Shown here: piece by piece, positions 44,855-57,448 of the stretch
Layout of the letters: each line of letters starts with the position of its first letter
How positions within the stretch are numbered: position 1 is the stretch's first letter
Source of the DNA: Limnephilus marmoratus
Lineage: Eukaryota > Arthropoda > Insecta > Trichoptera > Limnephilidae
Assembly: GCA_917880885.1 (NCBI GenBank)
Contig: OU862913.1
Coordinates: 24,561,286-24,625,285 of the forward strand
Direction: 5' to 3'
Length of the DNA stretch: 64,000 nt
The notes under the pieces: generated by a model
What the model saw: the letters and a program-made list of their open reading frames with translations, nothing else
Database searches by the model: none
Told to the model about the DNA's origin: nothing
Program-made: the position numbers and the translations under genes

Positions 44855-45400
44855 ATGGTTTGTATGCGTCAGTTAACTGTTTTCTTATATGATTATTTAT
44901 CTTACACATTTGAAGCTACCAGTGGCGTACCCCAAGGTTCGCATCTCGGTCCTATACTTTTTAATTTATTTATTAACGACGTAACTAAAATATTCACCCA
45001 AGCTCTTATTTTAATGTTTGCAGATGATATGAAGTTATTCAGAATTCTTGGTAATATTGAGGACAGTTTGTCACTACAATCTAATCTTAATTGCTTTTCT
45101 GATTGGTGTTTAAAAAATAAATTAACTCTCAATGTAAAAAATAACTTTTATTAAACATATTAATAATATATCCAGTAAAGCTATGCAAATGTTGGGATTT
45201 ATCTTGCGAATTTCGAAGGATTTAAAAAAATTTAAAACTGTCAAACTCGTTAGAAGCCAACTAGAATTTAATTCCACCATTTGGAATCCATATTACAGTA
45301 GGTACACATGAATATTCCCTTGAGCGTGTCCAACATAAATTCTTACGTCACATTAATTTTAAATTAGGAATATCAATAGAGAACTCCAGTCCATTTTTTT
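44855..45400 (+). pseudogene. Jockey-like LINE reverse transcriptase fragment
   Basis: Encodes ATSGVPQGSHLGPILFNLFI, then LILMFADDMKLFRILG with the FADD catalytic box, then CLKNKLTLNVKN. After a frameshift near 45140 it continues ISSKAMQMLGFILRISKDL and FNSTIWNPYY. Both ends are missing. Confidence 0.85.
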
Positions 45401-45609
45401 TATTTTTTTTAATGAATAAAGACCTTCAAACTTAAATAACTGCATTTTTATTTTTATTTTTATAGTTAGTTTTAATAGTTAAAATAATTGTCAAAGTTTT
45501 AATTTTTCTAGACCATCAGAAAAGCACCATATCTATGGTGGATTGTTAATATGATGATATGGTCTTCACCCACCGATAGTTTATTAACCTTCGAGTTGTC
45601 ATATTGAAT

Positions 45610-46259
45610 CAGTGATGTTATGTCGAGGGAAATTTCCCTATATCTAGGGGAGAAAAATATTTTTTAGGGATAAGGGAAATCAGGACAAAATCTAGGGAAA
45701 TTTCGAACTCTGGCAAAATGTTTATTACATATGACAATATTACTGGTATTTTTGTATATATATTATATACGTATACATATATATTTTTTGGAATTCCTAT
45801 GAATCTTAATTATTGTTCATGTACTTACATGCAATGTTATTTTTAACACTGACAACTCAAAATGATATTATATGTATCTAAAAAGATAAATGGGACCTCT
45901 GAAAAAAAAATTAATTTATGTTTTAAGTTCTGTTTTTTCGGTGATTGTGGTTAATTTTTATTTTGGAAAGTGTTTTTTTTTTATTTGGAATTCAGTTTCT
46001 AATTCAGTGGTGAGTGCATTCGTACTTTTAAATTATTACTTCACGTAGCAAAAAGTGTTTTATTTGGAAAAGCACAGTATTATTAGTATATTTACCAAGT
46101 TCCGATATCTTTCCAATTAATTAATCATATTAATTAACATATAACAGGATTAGTGTTACACAATCAGGTGGCTACGTAGGTAATTGTGTAAATGTGAAAT
46201 TCTAGGGAAATTTCACTTCGAAATCTAGGGAAATAATTTTTTTGGGCAGAACATCCCTG
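45610..46259. mobile_element. Possible old hAT element, 650 bp
   Basis: Ends CAGTGATGTTATG and CAGAACATCCCTG are inverse with two changes. Flanks TATTGAAT and TTTTAAAT match at 5 or 6 of 8. The words CTAGGGAAATTTC lie near both ends. Confidence 0.45.
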
Positions 46260-47150
46260 TTTTAAATGATAAACAATATGGCGGAATCATGAATCATGAG
46301 GCTACTATGACATGACAATTAGGTGTGAGAAATCGTTTTTTATTCAAGATTAACTGCTTTTAATATTGGAAAACATTGGTAAAATGTCCACATTTCACCG
46401 CTACTGTTATTGTATTTAATCAAAGTGCAATATAAAAACAATAAATCTCTCTCTTTCATTGTTAATACATGTGACATCGTGTTTTGTGTTAGGCGTTACT
46501 TTGTAGGTACATTGTTTATGTATAACACATACAGAAACTGGTATTTATACCTAATACTGATCATGACGATTGTGTGTATAAAAAGCCCTTGATACTAAAA
46601 TGAATTTGAAAATACGATCGATGTATCGTCAACCAAATGTCAAATATGACAATAGGCAAAATTTGTTGCAGATTTTCCGCAAATATAGCCCCTTTCGTAA
46701 ATTGTTGAGGGCCTAAATTATATTTCAATAAACACAATAACTATTATTTATCTAAATCTCTATAAACAGTATGAAAATAAACCAAAAACACGAAATGTTG
46801 AATTGCGTATGTGCACTTGTCATTTCAAATGTCAATACAATACAATAAACGCGATCACCAGGTGACAGTGGGTGAGTGTGACGCGTGACGTCACCATTCA
46901 CCATTTCAGTAATGCCAACTTAACGCTGTGTTTTCAGGAGAGGTTGAAAAATGCACTTTTTAATAATTTTTTAAAAACTCTGCGTTTAATATTATGAAAT
47001 AAAAGTTATATATTCAGAATCAGCGTTTATTGGTCTATATGAACATATTTTTTTAAAGCCATAATATTTTTCACTGGAGTTCCTTATTGAAAACATTAAT
47101 TACTTCTCCCTGTAACATCTACTGGGACTTGATTCATTAAAAGAAAGAAG
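46260..47150. other. Intergenic stretch, nothing recognised
   Basis: No gene or repeat ends identified. Confidence 0.35.
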
Positions 47151-47189
47151 AATTTGTTCTGATTTATTTTATTTATTTAAAATTGTTAA

Positions 47190-47712
47190 TAACTTGTTGA
47201 ACTCTCCTCAACTTCTTTCGTTAATATGTTTTCATGTACCGAGTAGATCAGTTCGCCACAAATTACCTTACCATTGTAATAATACAGGATCTAATGCTGA
47301 ATTATATGCCATAATAAATCGCCTGCATATACTTGGTAACAAATATGTTGTTGATGATATGATAAATATTGAAAGATTATCAACATACAGACATTATATA
47401 ATTAAAGCTGTTTGTCAGCGCTTCTCAGTTAGATTATAATCTAATATACGAGTACTTTGAATATTTATATTACTTACGTAGTAATTTTTTAGTTCATAAT
47501 ATATTGTACACAATCTTGTACATGATGTTTTCTTTTTCTTCATGTTTGTATTTATAATAGATTATTATTTTTACTTTATACTGTCACTTCAATATGTGCT
47601 TTTTAATTTTTTGTCATATTATTTTTTTTTCTTAACTTATACTTTCAAATTATTGCAATTCATATGTAAAAGCTGTTAATCGGCGTTAATTCATAATAAA
47701 TAAATAAATAAT
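47190..47712 (+). pseudogene. LINE 3' end with AATA tail
   Basis: LLNSPQLLSLICFHVPSRSV, then NAELYAIINRLHILGNKY and RFSVRL* form the terminal part of a non-LTR RT protein, followed by a 3' UTR and an AATAAATAAATAA tail near 47700. Confidence 0.7.
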
Positions 47713-47801
47713 GACCGTAACTATAATAACTGATGTGTATAGGTAATGTTACCAATAAACAATGGGTGTGAATAAATACATTTCTTAATATTAGCTTAGA
47801 C

Positions 47802-48343
47802 CAGTGGCGTAGCGTAGTGGAGGCGGCCGAGGCAGCCATAAGAGGCGGCAATATTTCACAATAAAAAATAATAATATCCAGTAAAAATTTGAACCATCTC
47901 ATTTCATAATTTTGTCGCACCGACGATTCGGACCGATTGAAATGAGCACGGGATTTTTCATTACTTATTCTGTGAGGTAACCGGGGAATCTCCTTTCTCC
48001 AAATGAATGTTTAATAATGACGTCTTGCTTACTGTGGCGACTGCATTGCAGGAATTTACCTATTTTATTTTGCGGTTGAATTGGTTATGACTATATATGT
48101 GTAAGAATTTTTGTAATAAATGTAATTATTATATTGAAAACATATATATACATGACATTTTAAAATTTATTTTGTGACCTGTACAATACACAACAATGAA
48201 GATCACTCTTGTTGAAAAGTTCTTTAGAATTACTATATATTTTAGGCTATTAAATTGAAGTACATAAATAATTGGAGGGAGGTGGGGGGGGGGGGCAAAA
48301 TTTTCCTTCGCCCCGGGCGGTTGACACCCAAGCTACGCCACTG
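47802..48343. mobile_element. hAT MITE, 542 bp
   Basis: Ends CAGTGGCGTAGCG and AGCTACGCCACTG. Flanks GCTTAGAC (47794-47801) and GCTTATAC (48344-48351) match at 7 of 8. Same end type as 42241-42615. Confidence 0.88.
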
Positions 48344-48394
48344 GCTTATACGTACATAAAGAAGAACGAGGCACATACAACAACAAAAAAACGA

Positions 48395-48640
48395 GTGTGC
48401 TTTAGACATTTAGACCACACGACTGAAATAAAACTTCACTTATCTCCCTCTCAACTTCCGTTCGCCTCGCCCGACCATTCGCCTCGCCCGATCACACTTT
48501 TCATAACTATTCATTAGCTTACTCCCCAAGTCAAGCGTGCGTAAAGGCCCGACCGTTCGCCTCGCCCGATCACACTTTTCGTAACGCTCTCGTCACGCAT
48601 TCACCAGCTTACTCCTCTTTAAGAAGTTTTACTTCAAAAA
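48395..48640. repeat. R3 repeat copy
   Basis: Shares ACTGAAATAAAACTTC, TTACTCCCCAAGTCAAGCGT and GAAGTTTTAC with 2590-2918. Part of the interior is duplicated. Confidence 0.6.
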
Positions 48641-48814
48641 CAGTCCTAAGATATTTTTTTTCACGTAGTCAGCAAAATATCCTACGGTAAATGTATAAAC
48701 CTGTAGCTTTCTTTGCGACTATTAAAGTTTTTGAAATGTATGAAATGTGCATCTTACAGGTGAAATTGAAAATAGTTACCTATATATGTAGGTTTAAAAT
48801 AAATACCTTCAATT

Positions 48815-50465
48815 ATAGACTGGGATGCGAGATAGGTAAACCCTACGTCATCGAGTACACGGATGAAACTACTTTGTAGTGATAATGGACATTTAGAAAA
48901 CCTTAAAAAAGCTGGTCTGCCGGTGCGCCTTTTGGCAGGAGCCGCGCAGTCATGGAAATAGTGTGCGATTTTTTTCGAAAAAATTACGGCATCGAGTACA
49001 CGAACGGCAATGGTCTCAAATGATAAAGGTCGATTAAAAAATGAGAAAAAACAGGTCTGCCAACCGGCAGCCTGGCACGTTCGAAGGCAGCCGGCGACAA
49101 AGTGGGGTAAAAAATAGTAAATTTTACGTCATCGAGTACACGAATGAATAACTAACGAATAACGAATGAACAACTATAGTCCAGATCATTCCATTCCAGA
49201 ATTTCTTGGTCTGCCGACCAGCAGCCTGGCAGCTTTTTGTGTACGATTTTTTAATTATTATTATTATTTTTTTTTTTTTTCTTTTATCTTTAATATTATT
49301 TTTATTTCACTATATTTTTAAAAACTATGAATGCCATATTTTAAAAAAATAATTGAAAATTATTAAAAAAATAATTTGAGAGTTCCGAGTGTACCCATCC
49401 GTCAGGCGAGCCTTTCGACGCCAAACCACTTACGAAACCTGCCGCGGTGCCCCTCACCGCTGTCGCGTGTCGATATTTTTGTTCAAATTTATAATAATAA
49501 TAATCCTTTTAAGACTTCCTAATAGTCCATGGGAGTTGGAAGTTCGAACAATCAACCTACCGTCGCCGTAAGAGCTGCGTTCGTCCGAAAATTTCCGAAC
49601 CCCATCCGTTTCATATCGGTTTCGCTTGCCCTGCTGCATCGATTACATCGAATAGAAGATCGAAACTAATGAAAACCTGTAGTCTAGATCATTCCATTTA
49701 TGATTTCCTTGGTCTGCCGACCAGCAGCCTGCCAGTTTTTTGTGTACGATCTTTTAAAGTTTTATTTTTTTTTATTTAAAAAATGATATTTTTAATATCT
49801 TTATTATTTACGTTTTTCCGACGAACGCAGCTCTTATGGCAACGGTGCGGTGGTTGTTCGAACTTCCAACCACTACGGACTATCAGGTTATCTAAAAAAG
49901 ACTGTTATTACTATAGTCCAGTAACTTTGTCGCCTGAATGTATGGGGTAGTATGCGTTAAATCCGGTAGTTCTGATTTTTTGCAGACTTTTTTATGATGT
50001 TGGCCTAATGAATAATCCAAGTTTTCGACCGTGAGTGTCGACCGCAACTTTGTCAAAAATCGAAAAAACCGCGAAAAAAAACGTTATTTTTTGAAGTTTT
50101 GGCGATTATAACCCTAAAGGACTAGTTTTTTCAAAATAAATTTTATAACGTTTTTAAAGTTAACTAAATTTGCTACAATATGATACTAAAATTGTCTCTG
50201 TAGCCTCAATATTTTTTGAGATTAAGCCTTTCAAAGTTTGTGACCTCGAGCGCAAACCGCGAAAAAATCGTTTTTTTTTTCAAATTTTGACGATTATAAC
50301 CCTAAAGGACTAGTTTTTGAAAAAAGAATTGTAAGAAGTTTTTAAAGTAGACTAAGTTTTCTACAATATGATACTAGAATTGTCTCTGTAGACTTCATGG
50401 TTTCCGAGATTTAACCTATTAAAATTTACAATTTTTTTCGAACTTCGCAATTTTTTGCAATATTT
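48815..50465 (+). repeat. Left long terminal inverted repeat
   Basis: Contains three CATCGAGTACACG words, two copies of a GGTCTGCCGACCAGCAGCCT block (near 49208 and 49709), and at the inner end two about 170-bp tandem units with CGATTATAACCCTAAAGGAC. Confidence 0.8.
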
Positions 50466-51945
50466 TAGACGTCACTCGAATAACTCTCACGGGATAAATT
50501 TTCAATTACCTTCGACGTGTGAAGTCACGAATGTGACCCACTTGTAACACGTTTTTAACCCGAGGATGTGGTATGACTGACAGTGTACTCTCAATGTACT
50601 CGATGGACATTAGGCATGGTGTATCTACATAATATCTGCATGAAGTGAAAACATACTGTGAGGTTACTACTGCAACAACTGAACAACATGTTGACATGCA
50701 ACCATCTCGTGTCACCAGAGATGAATTAGATACTGAAAAACTCTGTAGATGGTTTGCACAGCACCCTCCATTCCTTACAGCAGATTTCATTATGTCCATC
50801 AGCAGTGGCCTGGTTGGAGAATCTAGTGTCAACTGCCACATGGCTCTAGAGATTGGGAGAGAATCGATGCTAAAGATGGTTGGCCAGAACTTCCAGGAAG
50901 TGAAATTCAAACGTAAAAACAATGTGGTGTCCCTTTCTTCAGCTGTACGAACTATTACTGTTGGCAATAAACAGGTAACTGTTGATCCTCTAACACTGTT
51001 TCACAGGATGTGTGTCTTAAAACAGTCGGATGAAGAATTGCGAGAGTTCTTCAAGAGTTACGAGTTACGAAGAGTTTCGAGAGTTACGAACTGTCACCAA
51101 TCTCAATGGCATTGTTCTCTGAAGAGGGGATGAGAAAGGGCACAAAATCCACCTTGTATTCAGTATTTGAACCTGTAACCTTAAACGAGAAGCAAGGGTT
51201 AACGAAGTTTGTAATAGTGGATGGAGGGCATCTACTTCACAAAGTTGTGTGGCCTCGAAGCTCATCATTTGGTGCGATAGCTGACAGATACATACAGTAC
51301 ATTACTGCCCACTATGGCTCAAATGTGGCAGTAGTTTTCGATGGTTATCCCATAGATGCTGTGCAGAAAAACACAAAGAGCTCTGAGCGTCTTCGAAGAG
51401 CCAAGTTACACTCATCGCGAGAGATAATCGTTGATGAGAAAACCGTCGCACAGGTTCCGCAACAGAAATTCTTGTCAAATGACAAAAACAAGATTCGTTT
51501 CATAAAACTGCTGACAACAAAATGGGAAATCATAACATTCAAGTACTCCAAGCAGAGGAAGATGCTGATAGGCTAATCATCACTACAGCTGTAACTGCTG
51601 CCTCTACCTATGGTATAGTGGTAGTCGTTGGTGAGGACATTGACTTGCTGATCATCCTCACTGCGATCTCCAACCAACGTGAAATTTTTTACAATAAATG
51701 TGGAAGAGGCAAAGCATCAGATGTCATGTATTCCAGCATCGCTTCTTCAAAATCCTTTTTAAAAACAGAGCTTTTCCTCTTCATCCATGCCTTTAGTGGT
51801 TGTGACTCGACATCCTGCTTCTTTGGCTTAGGGAAGATACCAATGATGTCCATAGTCGAAAAAAATCCGGACGTTAAAAAGCAAGCTGCGATTTTTCTCG
51901 ACACCAACTCTACACCTGACGATATAGCAGCAGCAGGAGAATTTT

Positions 51946-53200
51946 ATTTTTTTATTTTTTTTTATTTTTATTTATTTATTTTATACATTTTACAAATATA
52001 AGACAAAAAGTCCCGATAAACTACTTTTTAGCAGTTTGTCTAACGGGTTCTTTACAATAAAGATCTTATTATAGAGATTTAAATAGTTACATTTTTACAG
52101 TTAAAGATATAAAATAAAATTAAATTTTTTACAGAAGATATAAATACTTAGATAAAAAAAAAAAAATTATGAAAACATGAATAACAATTTTAAAGTCTTT
52201 AGAATAAGTAATATGTTATTGTAAGCTAATACAAATGAATTCTTTCCATAAGCCAAGTCTTCAGTAAGTTCACCAATTGTTTGTTTTGGGTACAGTTTTT
52301 AATTTCAGCTGGAAGCATATTTAAACAACTGGGAATCATGTAATTTAACGTTCTTTGTCCATATTTATTTGTATGTTTAGGTACAATTAGTCCTTCATTA
52401 AAGTTAAAACGAGTATTATGGTTGTGTTCCAGCCTGTTTATATATAAAGGGTTATTTATGTGCTGAAATATAATTTTGTACCACATAATTGCTCTCACTG
52501 AAAGAATTTTGAGACTTTGATAAAAGTATGGAATATTATGCCTTTCTTTGTATAAATTTTTTTCAGCTAATAATTTAACCAATGAATTTTGCACTGATTG
52601 AACATGGTCTATATTTGTTTTACAAGAAAATCCCCAAGCTGTTATTCCATACCTTATAACAGATTCAGCTAGAGATAAATAAATTATTCGAAGTGTGCAG
52701 AGAGGAACAAAAAATTTTAGTTTATACAATCTGTTTACAATTGATCTTAATCGTGCACAAACTTTGTTTATTTGTATATCCCACTTGAAAAAGCAATCAA
52801 TAATAACACCTAAATAAACATACTCTTTAACTAGTTCCATATTTTCACATGTACACGATGCTGGAATACCATTGTGTAAGCAATCTGATGTATGTGTCTT
52901 TATTTCAGGTGTAATACATACCTTAACATTAGGGGATCTTATGTGTAACAATTTAGTTTTTTTGGCATTTATAATTAAGCCAGAGTCGTGAGACCATTTT
53001 AAGAGTTCAATGTAGTCTTTTTGTAAAAGATCTCTACAAGTTTGCAAATCACTGCTAGAAATAACTAAAGCAGTATCATCCGCGTATACAAAGTACTTTA
53101 CATGTCTAAAAATGAATTTAATAAAAGATACATATATAATATACAGGATTGGACCTAATATGGAACCTTGAGGAACGCCGGTTAGAGTAGAGGTTAGAGT
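51946..53200 (-). mobile_element. 5'-truncated Jockey-like LINE inserted in the nuclease gene
   Basis: The minus-strand frame is open from about 53190 to 52226: LTGVPQGSILGPILYIIYV, KYFVYADDTALVISS (YADD catalytic box), INAKKTKLLHIRSP, EYVYLGVIIDCFFKWD, SVIRYGITAWGFSCKTN and the C-terminal LNMLPAEIKNC ending LMERIHLY*. The 3' tail is A-rich (51946-52010 on the minus strand). The endonuclease and first half of the RT are missing. The frame has no stop, so the insertion is fairly young. Confidence 0.88.
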
Positions 53201-53245
53201 TAGAGGTTACCTCCGTATAGAGTTATAATCACTCTATACGGAGGT
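53200..53245. repeat. 18-bp hairpin at the LINE 5' junction
   Basis: GGTTACCTCCGTATAGAG and its exact inverse CTCTATACGGAGGTAACC are separated by TTATAAT(C)A. The right arm is the nuclease coding sequence (LYGGN), so the left arm is an inverted copy of target DNA. Confidence 0.85.
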
Positions 53246-53869
53246 AACCCCAACACCCATAACCTTGACGAGCTGAGGTACCAACTATTCGCCAGGGCTG
53301 CGACGAAAACCAGCTTCAATCTAGCCAGGTTACCTCCTACACGAGACTCTGCTCGATTTCACTCCTTGCGGACATACCATCAGGTAAAAATTTGTCCTTG
53401 CATCAGTAACATATCATTCATCCTTTTCTATTCTCATGTACAATCTTCTTACAGGTTCAGGCGTGGTTGGGAGTCACACTGAACCCTCTCTCCTGGGGGT
53501 GGATATCCACGCCACAAGGCCTCAACCCCAAAATGATGACCAAAGATGCAGCCCCACAACACCTCTTGCGGATGATTTCTTGTGGCTGCACGAAGGGTTG
53601 TGGGAAAGCGTGCAGCTGCAGGAAGGCAGGATTAAAATGCTCATCAGTCTGCAGGCACTGCAGCGGGGCCTCTTGTGATAATATACCTGATGTTGAAGTA
53701 ATAGATATCCCAGAAGGCGACGATCTGTCCGACGTCGAAATGAAGGATGACTTGTGGGCACAAGACTGTACTTCATTATTCGTAGCTTAGCTTAAACATC
53801 ATCATACCATCATAAAAGTACAGGGCTTTGATAGTATAATCAGGGTCAAAATTCATTCAAAACGACAGA

Positions 53870-55451
53870 ATTGCAAAAAATTGCGAAGTTCGAAAAGAAT
53901 GATAAACTTTGAAAGGCTTAATCTCGGAAACTATTGGGTCTACAGAGACAATTTTAGTATCATATTGTAGCAAATTTAGTCAACTTTAGAAACGTTTAAA
54001 AAAAAGTTTTAAAAAACTAGTCCTTTATGCTTATAATCGCCGAAATTTGAAAAAAAAAACGTTTTTTTCGCGGTTTGCGCTCGAGGTCACAAACTTTGAA
54101 AGGCTTAATCTCGGAAACTATTGGGTCTACAGAGACAATTTTAGTATTATATTATAGCAAATTTAATTTGCTTTAAAAAGGTCTTAAATTTTTTTTTCAA
54201 AAACTAGTCCTTTACGGTTATAATCGCCAAAATTTGAAAAAATAACGATTTTTTCGCGGTTTTTTCGATTTTTGACAAAGTTGCGGTTGGCACTCGAGGT
54301 CGAAAACTTGGATTATTCATTAGGCCAACATCATAAACAAGTCTGCAAAACATCAGAACTACCGGATTTAACGCATACTGTGATGTATAAAGTTACTGGA
54401 CTAATAAATTTGTATAATAATATGCGCACGCGATGGCGGCGAAGGGCTCCGCGGCCAGTTTCCAGTAAGTTGTTTCGCGTCGAAAGGATCTCCCATCCGA
54501 TGGGTACAATCGAAACACTCAAAAATTTTTTTTTATGATTACAAATTATTTTTTAAATTCTGGCATTCTAAGTATTTAAAACCATATTGAAATAAAAGTA
54601 ATAATAAGATATTGAAAATATTTTTAAAATATTTAAAAAAAAATTTAACTTTAAAAGATCGTACTCAAAAAAACTGCCGGCCTGCTGGTCGGCAAACCCA
54701 AGAAGTCATAAAAGGGATGATCTAGAGTATCTAGACTACAGGTTTTCGTTAGTTTCGATCTTGTATTCGATGTAATCGATGCAGCAGGGCAAGCGAAACC
54801 GATATGAAACGGACGGGGTTCGGAAATATCCGTCGTTTTTCGGACGAACGCAGCTCTTACGGTGACGGTGGGTTGGTTTTTCGAACTTCCAACTATTAGC
54901 GACTATTAGGCAATCTTAAAAGGACTATTATTATTATAAATTTGTACTAAAATATAGACACGCGACAGCGGTGGGCAGGTTTCGTAAGTGGTTTGGCGTT
55001 GAAAGGCTCGCCTGACGGATGGGTACACTCGGAACTCCCAAATTATTTAAAAAAATATTTTTTGTTATTTTTTAAAATATGGCATACCAAGAAGTTATTC
55101 GTTGGTTTCATTCGTGTACTCGATGACGTAAAATTTACTATTTTTTACCCCCACTTTGACGCCGCGCGCCGGCTGCCTGCGAACGTGCCAGGCTGCCGGT
55201 TGGCAGACCTGTTTTTTCTCATTTTCTAATCGACCTTACTTTATCATATGAGACCATTCCCGTTCGTGTACTCGATGACGTAATTTTTTCGAAAAAAATC
55301 GCTCACTATTTCCATGACTGCGCGGCTCCTGCCAAGAGGCGCACCGGCAGACCAGCTTTTTTAAGGTTTTCTAAATGTCCATTATCACTACAAAGTAGTT
55401 TCATCCGTGTACTCGATGTCGTAGGGTTTACCTATCTCGACTCCCAGTCTA
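53870..55451 (-). repeat. Right long terminal inverted repeat
   Basis: Mirror of 48815-50465, including AATCGATGCAGCAGGGCAAG and CGAACGCAGCTCTTACGGTG and the terminal CATCCGTGTACTCGATGTCG. The tandem CTAGTCCTTTA units lie at its inner end. Confidence 0.8.
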
Positions 55452-55453
55452 CA

Positions 55454-55651
55454 ACGTGGGTTGAAAGTTTCAAAATTATAGTCACGGCTAATAGTGTTGT
55501 AAGGGTCTACGGAGACGTCACGGTGCGATGTGTGAGAGAGATGCAAGAAAATTATGACTTTTCCTTTAGAGGAAACAGACCTACATACATTGTGTATCTC
55601 ATCGTTTGAAAGATCTGCAGCATTATAGACTTCGCCTTTCAGCCCATACAA
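55454..55651 (-). pseudogene. Unrecognised coding-like fragment beside the long-TIR element
   Basis: Minus strand: LKGEVYNAADLSNDEIHNVC, then VIIFLHLSHTSHRDVSVDPY. It reads like protein and runs on into the TIR. No family recognised. Confidence 0.25.
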
Positions 55652-55747
55652 AAAGGATACCCGGGAAAAAACACTTTTCTACCCCGAAAATTGCACGAAA
55701 TGAATATTTTTTTAATATTACCTTCCAGAAGGTAAAAGCTATGTTGG

Positions 55748-56093
55748 CAGTACCGGATTATCCCTAAGGCAGAGTAGGCAACTGCCTAGGGGCCCCGCGT
55801 CGGTTAGGGGCCCCGCATCCCGAGAAAAAATGACTTGCTTCAATTAGTATTTATACTCGAAATATACTTGAATCGAGCATGAGGGCCGGTCGCTTGAAAC
55901 GCCGTTCCTTCGTTAGTTTTGCTCCGATTTACTTGAAATTTTGACACAATACTCAATATAGTTACTGACATGTTTTACATTCAGAAAAAAAGTTTTTAAA
56001 CTTTACCCCCCCCCCCCCCCCGCCCTTAGAGCCTTGTAAGGGGCCCCGAGACGTGCATTGCCTAGGGGCCCCGACATGGTTAATCCGGCCCTG
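55748..56093. mobile_element. hAT MITE, 346 bp
   Basis: Ends CAGTACCGGATTATCC and GGTTAATCCGGCCCTG. A perfect 8-bp duplication TATGTTGG lies at 55740-55747 and 56094-56101. Same family as the array at 40140-40830. Confidence 0.92.
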
Positions 56094-56648
56094 TATGTTG
56101 GTATGTTTTTAAATTTTCGATGTGTTTTGTATTAACGTAAGTATTCATTGTCAAACATGTGTAATTTATCGGAAAATATTATTTATGGAAAAAGTGCTGC
56201 TAACTCAATTCTCATAGAGAATTACAAAATTATAAAAACATACCGACATAGCTTCTTCTTTCGAAAACATGTTTTTGTTTTAAAATTAAATTTTTGTGAA
56301 AGTTTCGCTGTAGAAAAGTGTTTTCTCCCTAAACCCTTTTTCGAGCAATTCCCGTAGGTAAATTAGAATTTTTACGGCAGTTGTCTTAGTTAACTTACAA
56401 GTTGTTTTACGATTGAGCTTGTTTAGAGCAGAAAGTCAAGACTGGAGACTACTGGAAAGCGAGTTTGGACGCCGGCAAACAATGCTCTTAAGGAACGTAT
56501 GTTTATTGCCCTTTGTATGCCGTCGCGGCACCGTTACCGTGAATCGTCACAGTAATTATAAAAGCGTCTAATCGATCCATATCATAAAGTTGTTGCCTGT
56601 CTTCCATTCTTGCTGGGTTCTGTCGAACAGATCGTTGTCTAATGCTGG

Positions 56649-57431
56649 GGTTAGACCGTTAGACTCATAACATAATCAAAATTTACGGATTACATAAGAT
56701 TTTGACAGGTCGCTCACAGGAGCGTTTACACATGCATCCGACTTGTGTTATTTGACTTATTGTGGTAATTAATGCTCACGGTAGTTGTTCGGAAGTTCGA
56801 CCTGTGTAAATGCTCATGCGACCGTTTACATCTGTAAATTTATTTGCGGTAAGATGGCTTCCTGCCAACAACGACCTGCTACTGTCAAATTTACTCGATT
56901 TTATCAATAAAGATGAAAAGGTCCCAATAAAGTGTTGAAATAGATTTTGGCTTTAATTAAACAATTTTCCACGCGCTTTTATGCCGTCAAAGGCGGCAAT
57001 TAATTTCGTTTTATCCGAATGACAGCTACCTGACATCTGCTAACAGCAACCGACTTCGAATTCAAAATTTTGAAAAACGTAAATGTTAAAAACAAAAACA
57101 TTAAGTTTGGAAAGGATTGGACCGATAATTGAAAAGAAGGATGCTCATTTTCCAGAAAACTTAAATAAGTGTAAATAAATACTAGTTTTGTAGAAAAAAA
57201 ATCCTATGAGAACAATTGTCTTTTAATTTTTGACATTTCGCAACTGTAAGAAGGCTGAAAATTCGCGCGGGCGTGATTAGACCTGTCAAAAAACTTCTGA
57301 AAGAATAAGTTCTGTAACTTGCTATAAATTACGTTAAGTGACTTTTGGTGTCATTTACATTGGTAATTTGGCCAAAAATCGCTTACAAGAGCGATTTACA
57401 GGAAAAAACTTACGAGTCTAAACCCAACCTT
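56649..57431. mobile_element. TIR element, about 780 bp, no gene
   Basis: Ends GGTTAGACCGTTAGACTCAT and the inverse of GGTTGGGTTTAGACTCGTAA; inner GCTCACAGGAGCGTTTACA is mirrored as GCTTACAAGAGCGATTTACA. The target duplication was not resolved. Confidence 0.5.
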
Positions 57432-57448
57432 ACAAATGTTTTCAGTAA

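Larger units (their letters stand above)
50645..53790 (+). pseudogene. Broken PIN/FEN-like nuclease with CxC-type C-terminus
   Basis: Frames: 50645-51105, 51120-51530, 51522-51945, LINE insertion, 53250-53383, intron, 53455-53790. The middle reads FVIVDGGHLLHKVVW, VVFDGYPIDAVQ, EEDADRLIITTAVTAAS, VVVGEDIDLLIILTAI and HAFSGCDSTSCFFGLGK, an acidic pattern of FEN/XPG-like PIN nucleases. The end reads SCGCTKGCGKACSCRKAGLK followed by CSSVCRHC, a tesmin/TSO1-like cysteine cluster probably binding zinc. A splice CAG|GTAAAA to ACAG|GTTCAG at 53384-53454 keeps phase 0. Two frameshifts (about 51060-51095 and 51515-51525) and the LINE mean it cannot make the full protein. Related proteins are widespread in arthropod genomes as repeated, unnamed genes. 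Confidence 0.75.
48815..55451. mobile_element. 6.6-kb element with about 1.6-kb terminal inverted repeats
   Basis: Left end TAGACTGGGATGCGAGATAG, right end the inverse of TAGACTGGGAGTCGAGATAG. The inverse match continues with 80-90% identity to about 50465 on the left and 53870 on the right, with gaps. Between them lies one broken gene with a PIN/FEN-like nuclease, itself split by a LINE. The target duplication is not clear. Academ-type elements (which can carry XPG-like nucleases) are a possible relative; that is inference. Confidence 0.8.
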
